NCBI GenBank assembly: GCA_003996215.1
Contig: QJPP01003486.1
Span: 1-64,000 of the forward strand
Reading direction: 5' to 3'
DNA length: 64,000 nt
Source: Jaltomata sinuosa
Taxonomy: Eukaryota; Streptophyta; Magnoliopsida; Solanales; Solanaceae
Part shown: piece by piece, positions 34,948-46,323 of the stretch
Position numbering within the stretch: position 1 is the first letter of the stretch
Layout of the letters: each line of letters begins with the position of its first letter
Made by a program: the position numbers and the translations under genes
Notes under the pieces: model-generated
Database searches by the model: none
What the model saw: the letters and a program-made list of their open reading frames with translations, nothing else
What the model was told of the DNA's origin: nothing

Positions 34948-36338
34948 TAATTCAACTAGGTTCTAACCTTATTATTTGAAACTAACTTATTTGACTAACT
35001 ATTCAGATTGTAATAATTAGTAACTTTATTGCTTTCCTTATTTGTTTACTTTTTACAAAATATAATTATTCATGTCATCTTCCGCCTCTCTTGGCAAAAC
35101 ATTAGATTGTATTAGGGGTAAAAAGGCGATTACGCAAGTCATTGCGATCATTCTTAACAAAACACACAATTTCCAAAATAGACGAGTGAAGTAGTTGACC
35201 CGCGATCTATTAATGGTCACTTGTTGTTTTAAGCTTGGGTTGTCTGCCCGGGTTCCCGGTCAATTTGAAAACCTATTCTAGAAACCCAAGATAGAGCTAA
35301 ACCAAATCCCAAAATAGGAATTGACTTAACATGTCTTAATATCCAAGGGATATTAAGTCCATTAGTAAGACCACCTTGTGTTAGAAAGGGCCCACGGCTC
35401 GAAAGAACAATCTCCCCTACATGTTCAATTGAAGGATGTGATGACGAGTTGTACGAACTATTGTCCCTAGAGATTGGGATATATTTAGATAGTATTTTGA
35501 AGATTGTCATCCGAAAGGCATTCAGAATTTGAAGGAGCACAAAAAGTTCGAGAACGAAGTACCAACCATGACGGCCTAATTTAGAATTATACCCCTGCGT
35601 GGGACTGATTTTGATGTACATTCCTTTTCCCGTAATTTTGTACCCTCATTTTATTTAATCAATATGTATAAATATTTTGGGGCAATGGAACGTTTACAAA
35701 CGACATACATATCCTTCAATTCGTTAGTCCTACCTTTGGAATAAAAGGTCACATATCCATATAGGGCGCGCTACGAACTTTTATGTGATATAATTGCTTT
35801 ATGTGCTATGTGTGTTGCTTGAATCAAGGAAAATTGGTCCATTCCGTGCAAAGATTTTCTAGAACACAGTAAGCAAAATATAAAGCCCACTGCAAAATCC
35901 GATCAAAATCGCCATTGAAGTTCTTTAAATTTCCCCAGAAAAATCCAAAGACTTCTTAAAACCCTTTTAAGTCTTGTTCGGAAAATGAACTTGCCTTATC
36001 AAAATATATCCTTTCGGGGCTCACCCTTAAGAAAATTTTCACTTCCCCACTTCGACGGAGATGCCAAAAATTCAGGGAAAACACATCAAGTGCTACAGGG
36101 AAAGCATCAGAAGATAAAGACCCGACAAGTCAAATCTCCTGATAGAATCTACCTACCTAAAATCGATCCCGTCCCTCGAACCTTTGAACCAATATATATA
36201 TGTGGATCAATTTGCCTTGATGAAAAGAAACTTTATGTATTTCTTCTCGATCAGATATCTTGCATTGTTCATCGCTAACAGGATTTAACATATCAGCCTT
36301 TGAGTTGTTTTACTTCAACAGGCAATAGAAATTGATTT
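34948..36338 (+). other. Ogre leader between primer site and gag
   Basis: 1.4 kb. Ogre elements often have an extra ORF1 here. The only plus frame of note (35985-36278, MNLPYQNISFRG..., 97 codons) resembles nothing I know and may be leader. The minus-strand frame at 35229-35621 has no support. Confidence 0.5.
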
Positions 36339-38898
36339 GTGTTGACAAAACTGGCCGAACATCCCTACTTCACCCGCTCAAAGGCACAAATAGATTCCTC
36401 CTCTAACTCTCTTTTCGCTAAGGGTAAAATGAAAGATAGTGAGGAAGAGAATGTCTTGGCCGTGAGAGACAGTGTCATTGCCGAACAAAATGAAATGATT
36501 GATGAACTTGCGAGAGAATTGAAAAAAATGCAAGAATAAGTACAAAAAGCCAAAGACATGGATAGCCTAGCTATCACAGCCAACACTCCAGCTCTGAGTA
36601 ACTCTCAGCCCCCTTTCCAGATTCCTTCACTCAACTCTCCATTGACTGAAAATCAACCAAGAAACATACCTCACACCTCTGCACCTAGACCTTCCAACGA
36701 ACCCCTCTCTAACAACCCCCTTCATATCAGATCCTCATATCAAATCCATACTCCTCCTGTCAAGCACACTAATCAAAACAACAATTCAAATGCCTATATC
36801 CCACAAAACCTCCCTCCAAATTAACAAAATATGCCACTGAATGCCTACAATGCCCAAAATAACCATCCCAACATCATCAATCCACAGAACTATAAACCCA
36901 TGTACCCAAATGTCATTTCACATGTCCATCCTCCACCTACCCAAAATATGCCACCAACCACTTTCCACGCCATGGTAGAACTATATACCGCCCTCCAAGA
37001 AATCCCTGAGCTTGACCACTAAGAGGAGAAGGAGAAAGATTTGAGGGTCGCGGAGAAGAAGCATGATCATGACATGGCTCAAATAGAAGATGAGATAGCC
37101 AGGATCAGAAAGTTTCGGGGATCGCCTTATGAGAAAGGCTATAACTATGATAATCTTTGTATCAATCCAGAGATGGACTTGCCAGATGGATTCAAAATTC
37201 CTAAGTTCGAAACCTTCAACGATGTGGGAAATCCCGAAATGGCCTAAGAAGCTATTGTGACCAGATGGTCGGTGCCCGAAAAAATAATGCTCTATTAATG
37301 AGACTTTTCAGTCGAAGTTTGAGTGGGGAGGTATTAGAATGGTTACCTCTCAAGAATTGAAGAAATTGTCCAGGTGGAGTGACTTAGCCCGAGACTTTGC
37401 TAAACGGTTTGCATACAATGTAGAAGTCATCCCAGATCGATACTCTCTAGGACGCATCAGGCAAAAATCAAATGAAGACTTCAGGGATTATGCCTACCGA
37501 TAGAGGAAGGAAGCGGCAAGAGTCCGGCCTCCCCTGAAGGAAGAAGAAATAAGTGTGGTGTTTATGCGTGCTCAGGAGTCGGAATTTTATGACAAAATGA
37601 TATCAGCCGTCAAAGCAAAGTTTGCCGACCTAGTCAAAATTGGTGAAATTGTAGAAGGTCTTCGTAATGGCAAGATTACCAAAGCTTCTACATCCTCAGA
37701 ATCGGCAGGACTTCTCAAGAAGAACAGGGAAGAAGTGTCTTCAGTATCCTCCAGTCCTAGCTTGAGTTTGCGGAACCTTTCGGGGCCAACTATAAAAATC
37801 ACTTGTTCCAACAACCCCTCCCCCAGCTCCACAAAATCCTCAACCTGTTTTTTATACTCAGCCCATTTACCAAGCTCCACAACCAAATATGCAGCACATT
37901 TACCAAGCTCTTCCCCAAAACTTTTAAGTTTATCAAAAAGCTCCTGAGAACCAGAATAATTGCCAGGTTCTGCCTCCCACTAATATCAATCTCCCTCGCC
38001 CTAATTTGGAAAAGAAAGCTCCTCGGTCTTTCACCCAGATAGCTGAAACCAGAAATCAGTTAGCTGAAACCAGAACTCAGTTATACGAGATATTGAAGGC
38101 TGCTGGATTAATCCAGCCTATTCCATCCAAACCTGCAAATCCTGACACTCGTTTCTTCTGGGTTGACCAATATTGTGCTTATCATTCTGGAGGAGTCGGA
38201 CATGATACCGAAGATTGCATTAATCTGAGGCACAAAATTCAGGATTTGATTGATCAAAGAGTGATCATACTACAAACTGTACAGGCCAATAACACGTTCC
38301 CAAATCACGGAGGGGCCACTGTTAACGTGATAGAGGTCGATGAAGAATTGATTGCGAGCAAGTCAATAGTGCCGGTTGGCCCTAAAAAGCAAGATATGCC
38401 AGAAAAAGCTATAGCTACTTTGAGTATTGTTGAGCTACCCTTTGAAGGGTTAATGAACAACAAGGCCTTGCACTTTAATGGTTTTGTTCTTGTGACTAAT
38501 GAAGTCCCAAAAGGAAGCAATTTCTACACCGTAGAGATTGTCAATACCACGGGAGAAGATCTTGCTCTTCAATTCTCCATGCCAACTATCTATAAAAAGC
38601 TCGCAACCGCGATACTATTGAGCGGATATGAACCAGTCTTGGGTTAGGCAAGAGTTCTGATGGTATAAGCATCCCTGGAAAGGTGATCAAGTATGGATTA
38701 AAGTATGAAGACAAGGCGGAGAAACAGTTAGGATCGCCAAGGCCATTACTTCACCTATATCAGTCATTCCAAACGCGTATTGGTTCTCCAAGCGACGTGT
38801 TAGAGGATGGAATAGGATATCTATTCGAGGAATGTGATGTTGTCACCAAAGCAGCCATGATCAGGGATGCCAGGCCTGGCGAAGAATTGCGGAACTGA
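36339..38898 (+). pseudogene. Ogre gag and gag-protease linker (broken)
   Basis: Gag starts around 36339 with KLAEHPYFTRSKA (family AxHPYFTRS) and a coiled Glu/Lys stretch. A Pro/Asn/Gln-rich spacer follows (36560-37020), then the capsid entry RKFRGSPYEKGYNYDNLCIN...DLPDGFKIPKFETF. After a frameshift (37247-37380) come the capsid core (RKWSDLARDFAKRF, DRYSLGRIRQKSNEDFRDYA, PLKEEEISVVFMRAQ) and, after another shift, the zinc-like CAYHSGGVGHDTEDCINLRH (38175-38235) and the linker to protease (GATVNVIEV..., FTVEIVN-type, to 38647). 38683-38898 continues (KVIKYGLKYEDKAEKQ, DGIGYLFEECDVVTKAAMIR, GEELRNW). In-frame stops lie at about 36537, 36822, 37020, 37245 and 38645. Gag would form the particle; this copy cannot. 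Confidence 0.88.
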
Positions 38899-39149
38899 GC
38901 CACAACTCCCCTCGTGACTCTCCACTCGGCTGGGCAGACAAAAGATTCTGTTTTATAAAAATTGATGATGGTCCGGATGAGGCTTCGTGACCCACCCTTT
39001 ATGTTTTCAATTTCCTCATTCTCTTTTAATGCTTTTCAAAAGGCACAGACTCGCATTCATGTGGGTTATAACCATAGTTTGCAATATATTGGATTTCAAA
39101 GAAAGGCATCTCTTATTGCAAAAACATTTACCGTTCAAGATTATTTATT

Positions 39150-39187
39150 TACTAATTGTTATCTAACCTGTTTTGTTTTTATTTCAG
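39150..39187 (+). promoter_or_regulatory. 3' splice site of the Ogre intron
   Basis: A branch-point-like TCTAAC at 39162-39167, a T-rich tract (TGTTTTGTTTTTATTTCAG) and AG at 39186-39187, followed directly by the conserved pol frame (NKLKPATVMS). Ogre/Tat elements are known for an intron between protease and RT. The donor is not defined here; it should lie near 38890-38990. Confidence 0.6.
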
Positions 39188-39539
39188 TAACAATAAGCTA
39201 AAACCTGCCACTGTCATGTCGCGTCAAAAGCTTAACGAACAAACTGAGGTAGATAATGGTAATTTTGAGGAGTACGTTGAAGACATCATGGTCCTTGAAC
39301 AAACAACTCAGAAGTCTCAAAACTTTAAAAACCAGAAAAGGCCCCACCTAAAAGAGTTTGAGGTCGTCAATCTGGGAGGTAACGGTCAAGAAATCAACGT
39401 CGATATTCATTTGTAAAAAGTACAAAAGAAAGAACTTATCAGTCTTCTCAGGTCATATATCAACATCTTTGATTGGTCCTACAATAATAGGACAAGAATG
39501 AACACAAGCATCATCTCCCAAAATTTATTGGTCAATCCA
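39188..39539 (+). pseudogene. Ogre pol, segment just before RT
   Basis: Read from the splice acceptor: NKLKPATVMSRQKLNEQTEVDNGNFEEY, then acidic residues and LKEFEVVNLGGNGQEINVDI, a stop at 39414-39416, and LISLLRSYINIFDWSYNN...NTSIISQNLLVNPG. In complete relatives this last block (IFAWSY.DMPGL.T.IV.H.LP.NP) leads straight into RT (VKQK.RKFKP). Here it ends at about 39539 with NPG and RT never starts. The segment is a recognisable family signature with no enzymatic role of its own. Confidence 0.82.
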
Positions 39540-39569
39540 GGAAATGGACAATTAATCTTTCCCTCTCAC

Positions 39570-39709
39570 GAGACGAAGGAAAACTTGCACCAAATTGGCA
39601 AAGACTCTACAATCATTCAAAAGTGCTATCCGAAGGAGCTTTGATTTTGTCTGAGACAGATGATCAAACCTATATCAATTCCAATGATGCAAAGGGATAC
39701 TACATCTGA
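39570..39709 (+). pseudogene. Ogre integrase C-terminus
   Basis: Reads GKLAPNWQRLYNHSKVLSEG then ALILSETDDQTYINSNDAKG, ending YYI and TGA at 39707-39709. This matches the very end of Tat/Ogre integrase (family KFAPNWQGPY.V..VL..GAL.L......NSDAVKRYY, stop). Only about 40-45 residues separate it from the pre-RT segment, so RT, RNase H, the zinc domain and the integrase core are deleted, with the junction between about 39540 and 39575. Confidence 0.8.
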
Positions 39710-39799
39710 AGATGGCTTCTTTTTCATCTATTTTCTTTCCCTATAATCACTTTGTGATTGTAATCGTTTTTATGCTTTGTAATAGCTTAAAACGTCCCC

Positions 39800-40165
39800 A
39801 TCCTATGAACGAACTATGTTTTACCTGAATTCTCAAGAATGAGATACGTAGGCGGCCTGTGTCAGCTTCGGTCAACCCCTTAGAAAAATCTATCTTTCCC
39901 TTTCCTACGAACTACGTTTGACCTGAATTCTCAAGAATGAGATATGTAGGCGTCCTGTGTTAGCTTCGGTCAACCCCTTAGAAAAATCTATCTTTCCCCT
40001 TCATATCCTGAACTATGTTTGACCTGAATTATCAAGAAAGAGATACGTAGGTGGCCTTTGTCGGCCTCGGTCATCCCTTTATTTATCTCCAACATTTTCC
40101 CACTATAAGTGTGAGAACTACGTTTGACCTAATTCCTACCTCAACGGGATACGTAGGAACCATAA
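39800..40165 (+). repeat. Tandem repeat, about 100 bp period
   Basis: Four imperfect copies starting near 39807, 39906, 40007 and 40113. Each contains GAACTAYGTTTGACCTGAAT, then GAGATACGTAGGCGGCC and a CTTCGGTCA-like block; the first two also share CCCCTTAGAAAAATCTATC. It belongs to the Ogre 3' untranslated region. Two more distant copies of the GAACTAC...GGGATATGTAGG block occur near 44930 and 45110. Confidence 0.85.
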
Positions 40166-40625
40166 TGGCTCGGTCATATCACCCAAAAAATGGAACTGGG
40201 GCAGAATTTTTGAGAAAGGAATCTCAAAAATTCCAAAGGTGAAGGTCATTTCCATCAAAACAAGAGAAGGTTTGTGGATACGTAAATGCCACAACGGCTC
40301 GGTCATATCGCCCAGGAAATGGAAACTGGGGCAGAATTTTCGAGAAAGGAATCTCAAAAATTCAGAAGGTGAAGGTTATTTCCATCAAAACAAGAGAAGG
40401 TTTGTTGATACATAAACGCCACAACGGCTTGGTCATATCGCCCAGGAAATGGAAACTGGGGAAGAATTTTTGAGAAAGGAATCTCAAAAATTCAGAAGGT
40501 GAAGGTCATTTCCAGCAAACAAGAGAAGGTTTATGGATACGTAAATGCCACAATGTATCGGTCATATGATCCAGGAAAATGGACACTGGGGCAGATTTTC
40601 AAGAAATAAATCTCGAAAATTCAGA
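40166..40625 (+). repeat. Tandem repeat, about 125 bp period
   Basis: About 3.5 copies of a unit with GGAAACTGGGGCAGAATTTT, GAGAAAGGAATCTCAAAAAT, GTGAAGGTCATTTCC and GAAGGTTTGTGGATACG, ending ACGGCTCGGTCATATCGCCC. It directly follows the 100 bp array and shares its CGGTCATA ending, so one repeat may have seeded the other. Confidence 0.85.
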
Positions 40626-41815
40626 AGGCAAAGAGCATTCTCCAGCAAGTCATAATACAGAATGCGCTGAAGAGCGACCCAAATGAATATCAAGACAAGA
40701 ATTTTGTAATCCCCACAAAGTCTCAAGTCTCTTTCCAATGGAATGAGATTCATTATGAAACCTTTAACTGGGGCAGAAATTTTGAGGAAGACCTCAAAAT
40801 TTCCACTGAGCTTCATTCAAGAGTTTAGAAACAAACTCCGAAGAATTCTCCAACACCGAGAGATCAGAGTCTACGTCAAAAAATTCCCAAGTCCTATGGG
40901 GATTAATCCCCAACTAAGATGACAAAGGATCTCCGTAGTCCACCAGCAGCATGTCAGAAGTGTCAAAATATCGAATAAAGGACATTCGTTGAGCTAGTAC
41001 ATGACATGACGGACAGAGACCTTTCCAAAATATCCTTTTTCAAAATCTTGGTGTTCCTAAGAACTTGTTTGAAAAAATATTTACAAAAGATTAGTTTTAC
41101 TCCTTTAATGTGATTTTGTCTTATGTCTACCGTGGCCTGTAGGGAGTCGAGGGTGACAAGTACCCGAGATTGAAAAGCATGCTGAGAAGACAAAACGAGG
41201 AGCAGAAGATCGAAGGAGGTCAACACAAACCAGTTTTGACAAAAAACTAACAACTTTTCTGTGGATGCAGGTTGTCCCCAAAGATATGTTAGAAAGTAGT
41301 CCCTCGTTATCCAACACGTTCAAAGAAATGCAACGAGACCGGACGCCCCAAAATTTGGCGAGAAAAGCCAAAGCAGCGGAAAGAAGCCAAAGATGGTGAA
41401 AGTCCCATGGACTGATGAATCTTCTTGTAGCTCACAGAAACTACCATATAAAGAGAGACTGACAACGTCCTCAAGTCCCCAAAGGGATTAGGATATTTCG
41501 GTCAATTTCAAATTGGGACACCAAACAAGAGATCAACATCAATCCCCGACAAGTCAGAAATTACAAAAACAGATGATGTTCAAAGACGGTATTTATGGCT
41601 GTCCCCAGAAAATGGGCACGACCATTTCATTCACATTTCAAATGAAAGTCTGTTGTCTTTAAAGTTTTTCAAATTTGACTGTGGTCGCTAGTAAGAGCGA
41701 CACCGTGTCTACTAACCATTTGCCTTGAGCACAGGTATCCATAAAGGAGTCAACAGGATAACATACAAATCAGCGGTGATGTTCTCTACGACTCCCCTAG
41801 GGGACATTGCATCAT
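40626..41815 (+). other. Ogre 3' untranslated region, non-tandem part
   Basis: 1.2 kb. No gene found. It has scattered relics of the CTGGGGCAGAAATTTTGAGG motif (near 40765 and 41240), but no array is clear by eye. Confidence 0.6.
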
Positions 41816-41990
41816 ACGACACTACATTGCATTCATATTGCTCCATGTCATGTTGCATCATGTTGCATTACATAACGTTGCATCATACTGCATAACATGT
41901 CATAACATTATGCCGCATCATATTATGTCGTATCACATTGCATCATATTATATTGTGTTGTGTCGTATTGTATGGCATCATATCGAAGGA
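41816..41990. repeat. Low-complexity GCATCAT-rich tract
   Basis: Irregular repetition of short words such as GCATCAT, TGCATCATATTA and CATGTCAT over about 175 bp, just before the 26 bp minisatellite. Confidence 0.7.
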
Positions 41991-41992
41991 CC

Positions 41993-42205
41993 ATGCCGAG
42001 AGGTCCATTCATATTTATATGCCGAGAGGGCCATTCATATTTACATGCCGAGAGGGCCATTCATATTTTCATGCCGAGAGGGCCCTGCCGAGAGGGCCAT
42101 TCATATTTACATGCCGAGAGGGCCATTCATATTTGCATACCAAGAGGTCCATTCATATTTGCATGCCGATAGGGCCATATCATATTCGCATGCCGAGAGG
42201 ACCAT
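41993..42205. repeat. Minisatellite, 26 bp period
   Basis: About eight copies of a unit that reads ATGCCGAGAGGGCCATTCAT followed by ATTTAC, with a few truncated or changed copies (a short one at about 42081-42095). As 26 is not a multiple of three and the unit lacks stops, all three plus frames stay open and spell the same repeated peptide words (MPRGPFIF, CREGHSYL, HAERAIHI). Confidence 0.92.
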
Positions 42206-42319
42206 CATCATCAAATGCCGTAGATACATTCACTGGGAGTATTATGTCTCTCTACTGGTCGGTTTCAAAGAGGATGACATTCAAAGGCGTCCTTAAGTCA
42301 CACTAGCTGCGCAGGATCG

Positions 42320-42895
42320 ACCCCAGCATGCTTATATCTGAGATCACGTGAGACAGAAGAGTCTGACGTTGAGGATATCATTATCATCATTATCATCATC
42401 ATTCATTATGCCAAGTCTGGCATCCAGCACGTTTATGTCTAATATCGCGTGAGACGGAGGAGTCTGACATTGAGGATGTATTTGCTTCTTTATTATGCCA
42501 AGTCTGGCATTCAATATACTTATATCCAATATCATGTAAGATGGAGGAGTCTAACATTGAGGGTATATTTATTATTATGCCAAATCCGGCATTCAGCATA
42601 TTCACATCCGATATCGCGTGAGATGGAGGAGTCTGACGTTGAGGATATCATTATGCCAAGTCTGGCATTCAACATATTTATGTCCAATATCACGTGAGAC
42701 GGAGGAGTCTGACATTGAGGATGTATTTGCTTCTTTATTATGGCAAGTCTGGCATTCAATATACTTATATCTAATATCACGTAAGACGGAGGAGTCTAAC
42801 ATTGAGGGTATATTTATTATTATGCCAAATCTGGCATTCAGCATATTCACATCCGATATCGCGTAAGACGGAGAAGTTTGATGTCAAGGATACTT
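42320..42895. repeat. Tandem repeat, 76-100 bp units with higher-order pattern
   Basis: Seven units starting near 42348, 42448, 42536, 42618, 42694, 42781 and 42863. Each begins GTGAGACGGAGGAGTCTGAC or close to it, then a variable AT-rich spacer, then TATGCCAAGTCTGGCATTCA and TATCC(A/G)ATATC. Spacer type alternates. The 87 bp plus 82 bp pair at 42448-42617 recurs at 42694-42862, giving a higher-order period of about 246 bp. Confidence 0.88.
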
Positions 42896-43124
42896 ATGCA
42901 CCCTTATTAGAGACAATGAAGTCTCGCTCTGAAGTATGCTTACACTCAAGAGCATTGATTGCCGAAAGAGGCAATTATATTTGATCGAGTGGCAAAGGCC
43001 TTGTCACCCTTCATAATCAAATACCGCTTGCCATCAAGGCTGAAAGCATATGGTCCGAGGAATGTCTGTAAGACGCTATCTAAATCGTACAACGCACCGG
43101 ATTTCCCAAAGTTGGAAGGACAAA

Positions 43125-43660
43125 GGTCATCTATAAGCCATATCGATATCTGAAACCGGATAGTGTGCAAGATTGCCCAAAACCCGACAGTCTAAAAGTT
43201 ATCTGTAAGACACAGCGATACCTGAAACCGGATAGTGTGCAAGATCACCTAAAGATTGAAAGTTCAAGGGTAATACATAGGTCGCGATAATATCCGCAAC
43301 TGGATAAAGTGCAAGACTACCAAAAAATTGATAGTCAAAGGGTTATCTATAAGCCACGACATATCCACATTGATATTGTGCAGGACTACCCTAAAGTCTA
43401 TCAATTCAAGGGAAATCTGTAAGTCGCATTACATCAAAGATCGGATAAAAGTGCAGGATTACCCAAAAACTGAAAATTCGAAGAATATCTGTAAGCCGCC
43501 TCTATCCAAAGTTGGATGATGCGCAAGATTACTTAAAGGCTGGAAAATTAAAGGCATTTGTAAGCCGTCTCTATCCAAAGTCGGATGATATGCTAGATTA
43601 CCTATAGCCTGACAATTCAGGGAATATTGGCTAGTCGCATCGATACAGATAATGCACAAG
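43125..43660. repeat. Tandem repeat, about 75 bp period, diverged
   Basis: About seven diverged copies containing ATCTGTAAGCCGC, CCGGATAGTGTGCAAGATTA (or TTGGATGATGCGCAAGATTA) and an ACTGAAAATTCAAGG-like ending. Confidence 0.8.
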
Positions 43661-43820
43661 ATTTACTCTAAAAGGCATATGCAAGGACTAACGCCAATAG
43701 CTAAGAAGGCTATCACATTCAAGAGAATGCCGCAAATGGTCAAGAGGACAGTTACCATCGCAACGAATATGAAATTAATCATACTCAGAGATCATACTAT
43801 CAACCGCCACAGAATTGAAT

Positions 43821-44105
43821 AATCTAACACTTCTAAGTCACAATAACGGGAATGCGCAAAGTGTTTAAGTCGCAACAACGGGAATGCGCTAATCTAACAC
43901 TTCTAAGTCGCAACAACGGGAATGCGCAAAGTGTTTAAGTCACAACAACGAGAATGTTTAAATCTAACACTTCTAAGTCGCAACAACGGGAATGCGCAAA
44001 GTATTTAAGTCACAATAATGGGAATGCACAAATCTAACACATCTAAGCCGCAACAACGGGAATACGCAAAGTGTTTAAGTCGCAACAACGGGAATGCACA
44101 TCGGA
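43821..44105. repeat. Tandem repeat, about 30 and 60 bp periods
   Basis: Units alternate AATCTAACACTTCTAAGTCG and CAACAACGGGAATGCGCAAAG plus TGTTTAAGTCGCAACAACGG, about five double units. The core CAACAACGGGAATGCGC occurs nine or ten times. Confidence 0.9.
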
Positions 44106-45291
44106 CAATCCTATCCGATAGTCAAAAAGACTATCATGTTTAATCATGATGGAAATTGCTATCTCCTAAGACAGAGACAGGAAAGGACGACATCTCCTTC
44201 AAGAAACAACAGAGGCAACAATGAGGTACAAAGCTATCTCTTCTTATTAAGTTGCTTTACCACTAACAATTTTATTTCAAAATATTACCGAAAATATCCA
44301 AGAGGATGAAAATCTCAAACCATAACAACAGGTACAAAGACATCAAAAGATGTCACAACCTAAGATTCGGACAAAACCCAAGGATGAGGTATGACAAAGA
44401 AACTACCCTTCCAAATGGAGTTATGTTACTACTAACAAATTTGTTTTGAGAATGTTGTCGAGAGCATTCGAAAAGGATGAAATTCTCAAAAGCAAAACCA
44501 CAGGTGCGAACTACATCAAAAAGGATGCATCACAATGTGGAACTTTTTCTTAGCAGCGAACTGGGACATAGTCCGAAGAGGAGTATCAAACTCTTTGGAT
44601 GCGATATGAGGAACGAATACCACCACCATCAAACCACACCCCTGTCAGAAGGCATGTGGGTATTTCCTATCTTTGGGTCTTAGTTTCGCATCCAGTGTAT
44701 TTTATGAACTCACGCTGGAAGCAAATTTCCTTTTTTTCAAATCCGGGTGATGATACACCTCGAGATTTGGAAATTATGTCCAGGTAAAATCTTACTTATG
44801 GATGTGAAGCGCGCCACATTCATAGTTGATAGGTTACAAGCCTCTTTTCTATAGCTCAACTTATTTGTCACTCATCCCGAGCCAAAGGTTGTCTTAACAT
44901 ATAAATTACCTTTTCCACCAATTGAGTCGAACTACAAGCAGCCTGATTCCTAAGTCTTGGGTTATGTAGGCGGGCTTTGTTATGAAAACTCGGCTGCATT
45001 CCTAACTCCCCCCAATCCTCTTACTACACAGCTTTCCGGTCTCTTCGTACTCTGAAACTGGGATAGTCTGGAATTCTTTCAAAAATCATGCTTAAAATCG
45101 AGCATCTTGAACTACAAGTGGCCTGAGTTTCCGTGTAACCCGGGATATGTAGGAAACTCAACACCAGAGTTAGGCCATGATTCCTTGAAATTCGTGCCAA
45201 AACCAACCGCTTCCTGAAGATGGACCTGTGGTCGGATAAAATTGGGAACGTCAATTCCCTTTGCCTAGGGTTCCTTACACTCACCCTACCC
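44106..45291 (+). other. End of Ogre 3' untranslated region
   Basis: No gene found. Two diverged copies of a roughly 180 bp segment (around 44230-44400 and 44405-44580) share ACTACTAACAAATTT, GAAAAGGATGAAA-TTCTCAA and CCACAGGTGCGA-like blocks. Two relics of the GAACTAC...GTAGG repeat follow. Confidence 0.6.
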
Positions 45292-45307
45292 AAAGGGAGA
45301 GGCAGCA
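45292..45307 (+). promoter_or_regulatory. Polypurine tract of Ogre
   Basis: AAAGGGAGAGGCAGCA lies immediately before the 3' LTR start (GTTGACACCC) and is the expected primer for plus-strand DNA synthesis. Confidence 0.75.
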
Positions 45308-46323
45308 GTTGACACCCAATTTTTATCCTCCACATTACGAATTAATCTTGAGCTTTTTGAATTTTAAATAATTTTTGAAATAATTATTTTGTAAAAAGGG
45401 ATAAAATATTTTTCAAGCCAGCTTTATAATAGTCTTGAGTAACAATTTATATCTTTCATATTTAATTATATGGAATTTATATAAGTTTACTTAAAGAACT
45501 ATTTTAGAGTTTAATTTCACAAGAAAATCCTTTTAAGAAACTAAACGCTTGATTTTTCTCCAAATTATTTCAAATTAGAGATTAATTGAATAATTAATTT
45601 TATAATTTGTTTAAAGAGGTAATTATGTGTTAAAAATAATCTTTATTTCAAATTGTTTAAATCATTAAAACTCGAGGTTAATTGTAATTAGTTCATTTTA
45701 TACCTATTCTAGCCTAAATCCCTAAATCTTTTAAAATCTAGCTGAATCCCATCAATTTACTTTCAATTTGCATATGTCCTTAACCTTTTGGCCACATTTT
45801 TCCAAATGTGGCCATCAATTCAATATCATTATAACCCCTTTGCTTCAGCCTCCATTGGGCCAGAGTGACCTGCCGGCCCATTCCCATTTCCCTCTCCTCT
45901 TCCCCGACCTGAACCGGCCCAAGGTCCACATCCTTATACCAACACCCATATACTCCTCTTTCTTTCTTTCATCCTTAAAGAACAAAACAAACGACCCCTT
46001 TGTTCTCTCTTCTTCTCTCTTCAGAAATGACAACAGCATTGAACAAACCCTAACCCGCCTCAACGTCCAGCGATTTCCTTCATCAAATTCGTAGCCCTCA
46101 GCATGCTGAGCACGCGGATTTCTCCTAGAACTCTCTAGAAGATGCGACGTGGAAGCATATCTCTCAATCCCTCTCACAAATCTGTACCAAATGGTATGAT
46201 TTCAACAGCTCAGCCTTATCTCTTAGCAAATTTGAAATATCCTCAAGCAGAAATCCCAGAAAAACCCTTGAAATGGGTTATCCCACATCGAAAATCAGAC
46301 CCCCCAAAACCCTAAATCCCTCC

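Noticed and set aside
35229..35621. 130-codon minus frame in the Ogre leader
   Set aside because: Opposite to the element, no domain, no start context; judged chance.
35985..36278. Ogre ORF1 protein
   Set aside because: Position fits, but the 97-codon frame shows no similarity I can name; left as leader.
41838..42296. 152-codon frame with repeated peptide
   Set aside because: Produced by a 26 bp stop-free tandem repeat; all three frames are open, so openness is no evidence of coding.
41993..44105. CRISPR-like arrays
   Set aside because: Units are directly adjacent without unique spacers, inside a plant retroelement UTR; they are minisatellites.
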